Positions 30,911 through 42,400 of a stretch of 64,000 nt of DNA are shown piece after piece (within the stretch, counting starts at the first letter, position 1; each line of letters opens with the position of its first letter). The DNA comes from Spirometra erinaceieuropaei (Eukaryota; Platyhelminthes; Cestoda; Diphyllobothriidea; Diphyllobothriidae). The DNA is taken from assembly GCA_902702965.1 (NCBI GenBank), contig CACRXP010000386.1, forward strand, positions 514,950 through 578,949, given 5' to 3'. A model generated the notes under the pieces. That model did not search any database. It saw only the letters and a program-made list of their open reading frames with translations, and was not told the DNA's origin. The translations under genes were made by a program, and so were the position numbers.

Positions 30911-31575
30911 TATAAAGAAGAAGAAGAAGATGGGCTCTCCGGAACAGGTTTATTAGATGCTGAAGTTTCAAAGAGCTTGGTCGGCTCTTCATTGTCAAAT
31001 CGTAAAGTGCACTTATTCGATCAGAAAATTCAAGTGGCATTTTGTGTTGGTCGGCCTCATGCTGGTCGATTTTTTCCCCGCTCGCTGCCTAGGCCTCTTA
31101 GAAAGATGGTTGACGGACGTTTCGTCTGCGTGCTTTGTGAGTCATCACTTCGTCGGAGAGAGCTGATCGAACCTTTATCGGGAGATCGGTCTAGCGGTTC
31201 TTGTTCTTCCTCACCGAGTAAACGCGCCGTCGAGCCATCTCCGTAGGCCTTCTTAAGTCCGGTGTGATTGTTTGGTCCTGAGTTCTATGATTGTGATGAC
31301 GTAGGACTTTGTAAGCTGCAGGAAGGTCCAGATGCCTGTTGATAGAGTGGGCATCGAAGAACCACGCCTCGAGAATTAGCCGTTCTGTTTTTGTGTTGCC
31401 TCGGCCTAAGATGGTAGCCCTCTGGAGATCGAAAATTTGCCCAGTTTCTCCAACGCGTGTCGCTAGTTGAGACTTAGGGCCTAACCTCTGAGTGGCGATT
31501 TGTGCTCTTGTAGGCGACCAAGCTCTTTGAAACGTCAGCATCTAAGTAAACCTGTTCCGGAGAGCCCATCTTCTT
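30911..31575 (-). mobile_element. Penelope-like element (GIY-YIG end) between short inverted repeats
   Basis: The left boundary GGGCTCTCCGGAACAGGTTT at 30932 recurs in reverse complement at about 31548-31567. About 60 bases on each side pair well (through GTTTCAAAGAGCTTGGTCG). Just outside the left repeat is a GAA microsatellite (30915-30930). The minus-strand frame 31541-31191 (116 codons) carries the C-terminal part of a Penelope-type GIY-YIG endonuclease domain: ATRVGETGQIFDLQRATILG, ERLILEAWFF, then SINRHLDLPAAYKVLR. The N-terminal GIY-YIG residues and the RT are absent. Penelope-like elements are known to insert with inverted or partial copies, which may explain the flanking repeats. Confidence 0.75.
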
Positions 31576-34270
31576 CAAATTATCAACCCGGATCTCTCAA
31601 CGTTGCCAATCTGAACAGATTGTAAACACAAAGTCTAACTGCTGTCCAGCAACTGCCTATGAGTGCATCCGCTTAATAGGGATAACATAACTTATTGAGA
31701 GTAAGATCACTGTGTCCTGTTCTTGGTGCTTAATCCCGGCAGTAACGTGGGATTGACATAACATAGGACGTAACCTAAAAGATGACGTTATTCATGGACC
31801 TAGGAACGGACTTTGTTTTTTCCAAACATCTTAGAAGGAATACAGGCTGGAGAAAAATTATGTACGCCAAGCGTGTTACGAATAAAATTAGACGTTTAAG
31901 TTAAGCACTTTTCGCGTCGAAGTGCGCATGTAAAACAGTGAACCTCTTTTGTTGGAGAAACAGTCTTCATGTGATTCACACGTTCGTACGCATCTGTTTG
32001 AATTTGAGCCAGATCCTCCCCAAGCGTTGAATGAAAATATGTAAGAAGTTTCAAAGATCTTTCCCGAGAAATTCAAACTAGACCTTATTTTCAAAGGCAG
32101 CTAATTCAAGGAAGTCATCAAATTTCGCGGTCTCTTCTTCAGAAGCGAAAGACCATTGCTCAGAATTACAGACAGAACAGGGCAGTTAAATAAATTTTAA
32201 GTTCATCCAACTTTTTGCACGTGTATTACGACACCGAGGGCCGCAATTGCTACATTCTTTAAAAGAACCCTCATCAACATTATGTGGGGATTGGACACAT
32301 CTTTTTTCGCTGTAAAATTGTGAATTTTCTGATGAAAACATCGAAATTTTAGACAAAGTGTATTAGTGACGGAATGTTTCAGTGTCAAAATGTACGTTAA
32401 AACCGCGAAAGGTAATTAAACAAAGGCCAAAAAACCTAACCAAATCATGAACGCAAATCAGGACAAAAGCTCGTCATAGAGACAGAGAAATCAAAAAATA
32501 CCTTTTTATTATATTTTCAGCATAAACAGAAACAGTCATGATGATCAGGTGTGCTACATTCTGCAGTTCGTAGGGAAGCCTACTGTAGTAAATGGTATGG
32601 GTACTTTGATGACATCTGTTTTGTTTACTATATTGTACTTCTCGGCAAAATCTGCACACTGGAGAGTCTGCCCGATGGGTGGAAAGGTTGAGCATTTCCA
32701 GATGTTCTAAGATAGAGCGATGTTATAGTCGGCGGCATTAGTTTCGTTGTTTGACATTCAACCATTTCTGAAAGGTAATTTTTAGGAACGAGTTATGGAC
32801 ATCCCGCTCATGGACAGTTTATTTTGAGCTACAGTTAAACAAGTTCTGTGTGCAGGTCAGTGAAGATTCGTCTAGGAATATGTTTTAAAAAACATGGGTA
32901 ACGGTAGCGTGAAGGAGCCCACTTAGCTCTCGGCAGACTTTGGGTCGTGTCATATGCGGTTTCATCTTGGCATCCATTTGCAGGCCGTTGCAGACACTAA
33001 ACTGTCAACAACAACTACTTTCCATGACTTCAGACCATTTAACAAACTCCGTCATTTCCTGAAATTTGCGTTTTGTTTATTTTTTGGTTAGATCATTCAT
33101 TTCTAATGAAGAGTGGTTAGCTGTAACCTGTTCACAACAGTTATGAATTGCATGTCTGCCTCAGATCGAATACTCTTTTCTATTGAGGCTGTACGTGGAC
33201 TCAATTTTAAAACAAAATGCAGATTGCCCATAGGAAACCTGTAGTTCCGCGCACTTTCTTCAGTATCCTCACACATTTCCAAGACACTGTCCTGGTCTTG
33301 TGTGCAGCCCAAACTGTTTGTACCATCGGTATACGTGAGACCAAATTACGCCAAATCTTCGAAAAAAAAGAAAGAGTGCAAAGACCTTACTCGTACTCTT
33401 AAGGAACGCACTACGAAACGGCCACTATGTTGAGTTAGCATTCCTACGATGCATGCACATTACACAGTCCGTTAGAAGGAGGCGCTTAGCTGTTTTTATT
33501 CGTTTATTTATTAGTTTGCTGCTCTTGTTGTGCCTACGAATACCAAAAAACTACTTTCCGAGCTGAGGCTGACAAACGTGGTTAAGGGGAATACAACCGA
33601 ATTATTCTGTATAACAGAATGAGGGTCAGTTCATAGTGAGACGGATAATAAGACGTTCATACTCATGGCAAATGCGCCCACACCTTACTATGATGAACCC
33701 GACGCACCAGGGCTCGTCACGATGACTCACAAGTGGTGACGTTAAGTGTTACAACCGATGCTAAAACTTGGTTCTACTTAGAACTGGGGGACAGGCTGTA
33801 ACGGCATCTTCTGGTGAGGTTTTAATGACACTCTTATTTATGTGAGACCCGAAACCCCTCCTCCCGGAGTTAGGGAACCGGACGGTGTGCGACACACGTA
33901 GGCGAGCTGTTTAGCTTTGTCAACAATTGCATTCTCGACTACTTTCGGTCGTATGGACACTATCTTACCCTTGTAAGGTGGATGTGTGAAGAGACGGAGA
34001 GGCAGATACTGTGCAGGGCTGCCTCACTACAAGCGAATTCACGTGCCAGTCACTACTAGGCGCACCATGGGGGCAGCGGTGAATAGCGTCATTCGCGCCT
34101 GTCGAGCTATCGGTCCAAGTCACGGAGCGAGTTGGGCATGATGAAGACAGGAAGACAAAACCAGTTTCGGAGATCGTAACCAGTGAAGATATTTCGAAAA
34201 AAAGGAGTTAGAGCATTACAATAGAAGAAGCTCGACCGGGAGTAAGCGACTACTGAAAACGGAGTCCTAT
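31576..34270. other. No recognised gene
   Basis: AT-rich, with frames under 75 codons. Nothing resembling the repeats described elsewhere was seen. Confidence 0.4.
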
Positions 34271-34271
34271 A

Positions 34272-34700
34272 TTACATTTGTGAAACTGGTGAACAGAGTC
34301 CATAACTAAAGGAGCTGCAAAAGTAGCCCGGTAGATTCGGTTGCCTGATATTACTGAGCGGCTGATGTGGCATCACTACTTTACACAGGAAAGGACCTTT
34401 TGGACGGAGAATTACGAGCAGTACTAGGTGCATTAGCAAGTACATCCTAGATCTCGCAGCATTTTCTACAAGAATTTGGTGGTCCACTCTGTCGAATGAT
34501 CTGCTGGAGTCAATAAGTGACAAATAAAAACGGATACAGTGTGGAAAGAGAAATCGAATGGTTTTCTTGACTGATAGAGCTGATGGCATAGCATGAAGTT
34601 ATGCACCATAATGACGGCTTTTCGATATCCGCCTTGCGAACGGTGAACCTTCTGAAGAAACTAATAGCTAGTCCACCAAACAATACTACTGCCTCCAAAA
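34272..34700 (-). mobile_element. Possible non-LTR reverse transcriptase remnant
   Basis: The minus frame 34589-34272 contains LIDSSRSFDRVDHQILVENA, which resembles the first catalytic block of RTs (D-x-K-x-FD-V-H-x-x-L). The downstream residues do not give a clear GxPQG or xADD box. The neighbouring minus frame at 34698-34510 may hold the fingers, but this is weak. Confidence 0.35.
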
Positions 34701-34955
34701 AGGGAGATTACTCTGTTCTAAATGCAAAAGCCCAGAATGTCAAAGGATTGTATTTACCGCCTTCTTTTTAACAGGTAAATTCAAACCGATTTTGAAGGAT
34801 CTTACAAGAACTCTTTTTCTGTCAAAAACCGAAGTAATATTTTCTGCAGGAGCGCTAAAACGGCGGTCGGAGTTGTCAAATTTCGTAGATTCCGCACTTT
34901 GCATTAGGCTGAGCGGGTAAACTGACTCAAATGTGACTAAACTCACGGCTCCCGA
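34701..34955. other. No recognised feature
   Basis: One 68-codon minus frame without resemblance to a known family. Confidence 0.4.
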
Positions 34956-34958
34956 TGG

Positions 34959-35040
34959 GGCCTCCTAGTTCAGATAGAGCGTTGGTCGTACTCAGTCCCT
35001 GCCATTAATGTCGCGGGTTCGCATCCCACAGAGGTTGCTG
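34959..35040 (+). mobile_element. tRNA-derived SINE head, copy 2
   Basis: GGCCTCCTAGTTCAGATAGAG (A box region) is followed 45 bases later by GGGTTCGCATCCC (B box) and AGAGGTT, which pairs with the start. It shares GCGTTGG and GTACT with the 8.0-kb copy. The variable region differs. No tail is clearly shared beyond about 35040. Confidence 0.65.
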
Positions 35041-36830
35041 TTTTCTCAAAAATGACTCAGACAGGTTATTAATATTTGCCAAAAACACCAATTATAAATA
35101 AAATCGCCAAAACGATTAATGCGAGTGGCCAACGTTTATTTGAAGATCGTGTGTCCAATATAGCGTCTTAACGGGATATAAATCCCTCAAGGACTCTCAC
35201 GAATAGGTCATTTTATCGAGTCTTGCTACCACATCTAGATGCCTTAGTTAATTACACACTTAGGCACTGAACGTTGACTCAGCTACAAGGAGGTACTGTT
35301 TATTACGACCATTATACGACGACACAAGGAAAATACCGTATTTCTAAGAAGTCGTCAGTTATGACCCACACTCCGATTCCTGTAATACTCCTCTGGAAAC
35401 TTTGTGGGTCGATTGTTTCGAACGCAGCTACCTTTTAAGACTGTCTTTCACAGTATTCGTAACGTTCAGCCATGTAAAATATAGAAAAAAAGTATGTGTT
35501 CTCTTTAAAGGCATTGTTCTTATTCTAAGAAATGTTTGAGGCGACTACGAAATTTCCCACAGGGCTTAATTACCCGTTATTATAAATACATCTTATTGGC
35601 CTTCTCAATTTTAAGAACACGATTGACAGTGAGGAAACCGAAAACAATTCTCATACTAGACATCTAGGAAAACAGGCTGAAGGCTAGAAAATCACGTTTT
35701 TTTGTAGAGAAAATTGATGGACGACGAACTGACGCGCAACTTTCACTTAAAATCTATCTTCTCACATAAAAGCGATCCACCAGTTCACATCCTAGCTTCC
35801 TTGTGAACCGAACTCCCTCTAAAAAAAGGAAAAAGAAGACGCGATCGCTTGGACAAAAGTTTATTAGCCTGACGTAGCGGATTCTCGTTCGAACGTCAGG
35901 CCAATAAGGATTCTGTTCCAGGGATCGCATTTCCTTCTTCTAAACTGCTTCTTGAAGCTCGCCTACTCTCTTCCATCAGCCAATTCATTCCCTCTGTCCC
36001 AAAATCGCAATGACTCCCTACTGAGAATGTCTGAACTGCAAAAAGATATTTGAGACGGATTACAAACAATAATAAATAAATGGATATCTTGAAAATTAGT
36101 TGCCAGGTCAAGCCGAGGTTATGTTAGGGCATAATGCTTTCACACAGGTACCATTTATTTTTCAGCCCTCCCTATGAATCCCTTCATTTTCTCGGTCAGC
36201 CTGCCAATAAAATTATCATGACTGTAGATAATGCTGCAGTAGACTCAAAAAATCGGGACGTAAACTATGCAAAATCTGCAAGATGTTAAAATCCTTCTCC
36301 GCTAAAGAAATCTTTTACTGCCCCTTTGGTACAACTGCCCGCGGCCGCCCCCAAAGGATACATAGTAATAAAGTGCGTAATCCACTTTGAAGCAAAGTCT
36401 TTTACATAAAATAGTTTCCCGCAAACTGCGCTCGTCGCTTTAGTCAGGAGGGGGGTCAGTAAACACCTTTACTCCGACTCAAACCTCCTTTGGGAGGTGC
36501 GCAATTCTAACACGCGTTTGGTTTACAACGTCCACCCCACTAATCATATAGTACACTTACGCGTCCACTTTCTGCCTACAGAGGAGAAATTATAAGAAAA
36601 CTGTGCATTATAACCACAGAAAAACAGAACCAAGTATGCAGTTCCCACTACGCTACTTGATTGGTATAAGTCGGTGTATACTTAGGCGAGATACAGAAAA
36701 TCCAAAAGAAAATTTATATAATCAATGAGGTAAAGACCGTGTGGATATGCACATAAACTTTATATTTAATCTAGGAATACCTTTAATGACTAACTGAGGA
36801 CTCGCTTTGATAGTCGCTTTCCTGACTACG
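35041..36830. other. No recognised gene; one hairpin
   Basis: At 35862-35907, TTATTAGCCTGACGT pairs with ACGTCAGGCCAATAA (one mismatch) around a 16-base loop. Otherwise there are only short frames. Confidence 0.4.
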
Positions 36831-37075
36831 TAAAGGCAGTCTTTGGAAAGTTTAATCAGCCAGGTTGTTGTGCAGTGTGATTTTTTGATAAAGCAGGTAT
36901 TGAGAGTCCTCTTTGTGTCTTGTGGTATAAATACGTCTCTCGGTTTCGAAGACTGCAGCGGCATCAGTTTGGTCCTCTTCCGTATAGCGCCTTTCAAGTA
37001 AACCGTCTGCTTTCGTCAGCGTCCGTTGCGAATTTGCGGGAAGTTTGTCCGATGTAAACATTACAGGAGTCAAAA
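36830..37075 (-). mobile_element. Possible Penelope-like GIY-YIG remnant
   Basis: On the minus strand near 37060-37010 a frame reads CNVYIGQTSRKFATDA, similar to the CNxxYVGQTGRxLxTR start of the GIY-YIG domain in Penelope-like elements. Further on (about 36910-36870, another frame) TLNTCFIKKSHCTT resembles the LESxFIxxxxxTxN segment. The middle does not align well. Confidence 0.35.
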
Positions 37076-39215
37076 ACGCCAGCCCAGAACTAAGGCTAGC
37101 TCAGTCAATAAGTCCGTAGAACGCGGTCGAGCACGTTCTACTGGCAACCGGTAGGGTTGGTCCCAAATGCTACCCAACCCCTTGGAGATCGGGTTCGTGC
37201 AGGTTGGCAAGCACACGAGGATGTGCCTACCTCGTAGTCAGTCTTTTTCAGCAGACCTTTCGGATCTGATGATAGACAATACGAGGTACATTGATCCTCC
37301 TTCCTCCAGTTGACTAGTGAGCGGTCAGACAATCTTCCTCCTCCTTCCACTGGTCTCCCCCCATCGGAGTATTTGTGCAGCTCATGTTGCTTAGCATGCC
37401 GCACCAACTGAGTGCCAACCTCACGCGCCAAGACCACCAAATAAGTGACGACACGAATGCCACGTCAGCAATTTTATCGACCTTTAATTTGAAGTCTGTC
37501 GGCCAACCAGCGTGGCAGCCCAAGTTTCACGGGATTATTGATTAAACTGTTAATTAAAGGTCCTTACAGAAGGCCAAACTTGTCGAACATCTGGCTCGTA
37601 ACCACCAAATGCGTAATCAACAATCTTCACAACTAGGGGTGAAAATGCGGAAATGTCTTAAATGAGGAGCAGCTTATGGAGGTAGCAAGCAGTATGCCGT
37701 AACATTACCCAGTTAAATGACTTGCCAAGCTGCATTTTGAGATATGTTTATGGTCCATTGGGAGCATCCTGTTTACAGAATCAAAGAAAAGGCGCAGATA
37801 TTCGCAAAATAAGAAATAATTGCCAGACGCTTTTTGAATTTGGTTCGAGTTCTAGAAAGGCAGATTAAGCTAAGGAGATTATAGCAAAATTTGTGCAGAA
37901 TAAGCGAAAAAAGATTCCTCAAAATTGCGCGTTGGCTAAAATGAATGACATTAAGGTAGTGTGCTTTTGAATGTAAAGTTTACGGAAAGGGCCTCCTGAC
38001 TATATTAAAATATTTTGAAGATTCTTTGTTACTTCGTGCCATAAGTAAAGTGGATCTAATGCTCAACTAATGCTACTAAAATATCCGGTTTTGACTGTTC
38101 TATTGACAGGTTATAAATGTCCTCAAAGACATTGCCTTATATCCTAAATATGCCATACTATATAAAATGTTTTTGTATTAATATCCCATTTTCCTTCTAA
38201 CCCTCTTTAGAAGAGGGTGCGATATCTGTTAAGTCATGACTGCGTCACAAATTATAGGCAAAAGCTTGAAAACAATGGGTGGTGGCGATTTGTCAAATTA
38301 ATAGCGAACGAAATACTATCTAGAGAAGTGGCCTACGTCAGTAATTAGACCCACTAAAGTGGAGCCGAAATGAAACCTACATCATTTCTGAGTAAGGGTT
38401 TTCAAGCAAAACGATCATGCGTATCTGCTTTCAACGCGCCCGATGTTGATCGTTAGGTGTACTTCATGTCATGGACAAGTCTGCCATTTCCGTTTGCCGT
38501 AACATCCTGGAGATAAAGTACTGTATTGTTACTGCTATTGTGTTGAATGCTGACCAAGCTTGCCATTTTTTCTGCGTGAGGTCCAGAGTAAACTTTGTTA
38601 AAAAAAGAAAATAACCGAAAAAGAGCCTTGAGCAAGTAGAGTTCCGGTGAATTTTGAATATGAGGGTTAGACAAAACCACAAAGAAGACTTTGATGGCCT
38701 CCCCGGGTGAGACAGCTATCCAGACGAGAGTCTGAAAAGACTGAGTAAAATGTTTTACTCTGAGGAGAGGACTAAGAATATAAGATCCCGTGGATATGCG
38801 ATAGCGCACGCTAATAGCGGAGAATTTGAAATGGCAAATGGAATGGGGTGTATTTTTAAGTACTGAGAACTCTCATGTTAGTTTCGTTATTAGGTGTAGT
38901 GACTGACGTAATAACTTGTCGGTAAAGACACCACGCGGATTTAAAAATGTGATTCTTGCATTCTACGACTGTGTTGCTTACATTTGAGTACTGTAAGTGT
39001 ACTGGTCCATGAGCGGTAGTTTAGTTTTCCAAAAACTCGGTTCAGAAAAATAAAACATCTTTATTCGAAGTTTAACTCAGAAGTTGGAAACCAAACTGGA
39101 CGAAATTTCCGGGTTTTATCAATATTCTATGAAGTTTCAAGATGACCCCTATCGTAGTATCGTTATACAACTGAAAATAGTATTTATACCAGTCAAAGTT
39201 GCAGTTAGGGAATTG
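37076..39215. other. No recognised gene
   Basis: 37.08-37.55 kb is GC-richer with a 100-codon minus frame (37440-37138) of unknown nature. 38.45-38.81 kb has a 118-codon minus frame, also unrecognised. Confidence 0.35.
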
Positions 39216-39400
39216 TTGCCTTTTAATTTCCTCAGAAATTAACCGCTAACCTGGGGTAAATCGGTTTGAAATAAGTTATGTTGGTGCAGACCAAAATTTA
39301 ATATATGAATATTTAGGCCGAATTCCAGCAGCCACAGCGGGATAACCGCGTAATATGAATAAAACTTCCAACAAGCAGCTAACAATATTAATATTAATAA
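39216..39400. repeat. Unclassified repeat family B, copy 1
   Basis: TTTTAATTTCCTCAGAAAT at 39222 begins about 170 bases that recur at 48176. Shared blocks include ATGAATA-TT(T)AGGCCGAA-TCCA and CAGCGGGATAACCGCGTAATAT. On the minus strand both copies stay open over part of their length with similar residues (YYAVIPL, then FG--IH--NF). Confidence 0.65.
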
Positions 39401-39426
39401 TATTATTAATATTAATAATATTAAAA
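39383..39426. repeat. AT-rich palindromic tract
   Basis: An alternating AATATT/AATAAT stretch that is nearly self-complementary over 40 bases. It borders the family B copy. Confidence 0.8.
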
Positions 39427-42400
39427 TTGCGGGACACCATACGGACAGCACAGATACAAGCCAAAATGACGAGTAGAAAATAGAGTTTATACCGAGTAAA
39501 GAGACTGGGGTAACGCCAGACCAAATTTTTCGATGCGCTTTTCAAATAGAAGGCACTGCTTAACTGAGGTCGCGGGGCTGATTATCAGGGGCTTATTCCC
39601 AGGTCCCTTCAACTCAGTGACTTGCAGTTTTTGGCTGAAAATCTTTTCAGCTATCCGTGGAAATCGTACTTGAAAATCTTCCGCCTGATTTTTAATGCCT
39701 GTCTGAATTCGGAAATTCAATCGTTACTTTTTAATTGTCTCGAAGTTCGCACTCGTAAGTTTCCTGATTAAAGAGACGGTACGCGCTGGAACTCAGCAGT
39801 TATGCAGCTATGGTAGTTTGTGGAGATTTTCTTGTAGCCATTTGTGTAGTTAACTATTTGCAAAAAATGAATATTTACTACAGTAGCCTGTAAGCGCCAG
39901 CAGACCTATTTAAGAGGGCATTTTGGTTTATGCCAGGGTACTCCGAGGCATGTACTTATGAAAACGCAAGAACAAGTAAGAACACGGTCACGTTTCAAAA
40001 TAATCATGGATTAGTGACATATTGTAATTCGGAACTGTTTGTATTCCCTAACTACAATTCTTGGAATTGAACTTAGTTCCTGTGAAAGTAATACCAGACT
40101 TAGTTGGTGCATACAATGTAAGTCAAGAAAAAAAGCCACTTTGTTTAGGCGGTTAGGCATGTTCGAATGAAATTTGGTGCAGGTAGCTGGGCCAATCGCT
40201 CATTCAAAAGCTGGTCGCTTTCAACTAAAAAGTTGCCTGGGAATTGGCTCATTACTAATAAGTCTTACAATTCTAACCAAGCAATAACTTCTGCTCGAAA
40301 GTCTGTGGAAACGTGGCTGTCAGCATGAGCCGAAACAACAGAAGCAAACATTCTGAAACGGAACTGTGTTATAATACAGAATGTAAGGAAGGAAAGTCAT
40401 CAGTGTAAGTTCTGGACGTACATCTAAAGAACTACCGGAGCAGTGTGTGCTACTCAGTGAAGGTATAATTTGTCGGTGAGCATTCCGATTACTTAGTCTA
40501 GGCTATCAGTGGCCACTACAGACAGCCACACGCGGACATTCTCGATCAATCCTAGACTTAGCCTTGATCATGAATCGTGATTTCCGTCTTTTGCATGCTC
40601 ATTCCGAGGGTTTTTTCACCCTAGCTGGCAGCAGGCCTTCAAACTGTACTTTCTTCAAACAGCATAAAAATTCAACAGTTGCCATGGCAGTAGAGTCTGA
40701 TTTACCTTTTCTTAATGATGGAGGGCAAATATTAATTAAAATCCAGCCACAGAAAATAATGATTTCAAGTAATTACAGGTAAATTTATTAGGCAGAAAAC
40801 TTGACAATATGTGATAAAAATTCCGTGGATGTTTAGCGCGAGAGTCCTATATGAATTCCCGGGGTTATACACACAAAACAGGCATTTACCTCTTGCTCTG
40901 TATTCTTCCCCAGTTAAGTGCACAACACAACCGAAAAGCGCAAAAATTCTGGCTCCAAAATCAGCAATCTCGAAGAAAGAAACAATGAGCAAATATGCTG
41001 GTCAGGTTTTTATGCAGCAAAGGCACGTCAAGAGAACATTACTTATGGACACGCCGCGACTTCGTGATGGAGACCGCGACAGCAGCCTGACCTGTTACAA
41101 AGGCATTGGTGGCAACCCAAAAATAATCCACCAGGGGAGAAGGTGAAATGGCAACAGTTGGTCAGCTGTTTCAAAGCATTTTGCTAGCAGAAGCAGAGAA
41201 GACCCATCACCGATGACAGTCAAACGAGCTTTACGGATCAGCAGCGGGGTAACAATAATAGACACTTTAAAGGGCGCATTTCTAGCTCCCAGCAGAACGC
41301 CCATGCTTCGCAGCAAACAGACAAAAAATGCGGAGATGGTAACCTTTATGGCCCTTATACGGGCGCATTAGGATCGGCTTTATGACGCCCTCTTCTGCCT
41401 CGGAGACCTTGAACAAAATGAGGCTCGAATGACATGACGCGGAAAAAACAGGGAAGGTCGGTTCATTTCCCGTCCCATGTATAACCCAAACAAGTTTTTC
41501 TGAATCTGAGTAAAGCAATTCCAAAAGTGGGCTTTGTTTATGTCACGTCAGAGGTTTATTCCAGCATTCCAACCACGATGTTTTTGGGAAAAATCAGTAA
41601 TCTTTGATATTTAGACTAAGTTTAGCCATGTTAAGAAAACCAACCTACCTCACTTTCAGGGCAGAAATACACATTTCCGGATAGGTTGGTACGGCCACAC
41701 CCAAGCGACTGAAAAGTCCCTATTCCAGTCGACATGATGGGAGTCTGTGGGCGTTGGCCGATGATCAATTGTTTGGGGTACAGAGCTCAACTTTGCAGCC
41801 GTGGCTTTGGATAGTATTGCCCGATGACAGTCATCTCAGTGACTTTGCTTCCGTTGGTAAAATTTATTGGCTTTTCATGCATACCTAAAGACTTCCACTT
41901 CACTACGGCCGGTTTTATGACTGTCACTCTAAATTTTATCCATTTACTTCTATTTATAAATCGCACCAAGTAAGCTTCTATTGTTTCGTCTGCTTATCGA
42001 AGTTGCTTTCACTGTTGCTGAAACTTATCATGCTTTGACTGTCGCTATTTTTCTGGTTATACGGCAATAAGATAAAAAGATGCACGAGCTTTTAATTTGA
42101 GTAATGACTTCATTTTTAAATACCCCTTGAGCTGACGGTTTAGATTTCGCTGGACAGACGCCACAACAAGCGTAGACGCGTTTGCTTTAGCAAACTCTGT
42201 TCCACAGATCTGTTGGTAGTTACAATCATTAGTTATTCAGAAAGTGCCTTTACCAAAGCCGTTTTGGGACGCACACAATCTCTGTGAAGTCACTAAGCGA
42301 CCTGATAGTTTGTCGCCAAGCGACGAGGAAAGTACAAAAGGTCAAAAAAGATTTCATCTGAACCTGGGTACTGCAACCTACCCCCAAGTTCTGACTGAAT

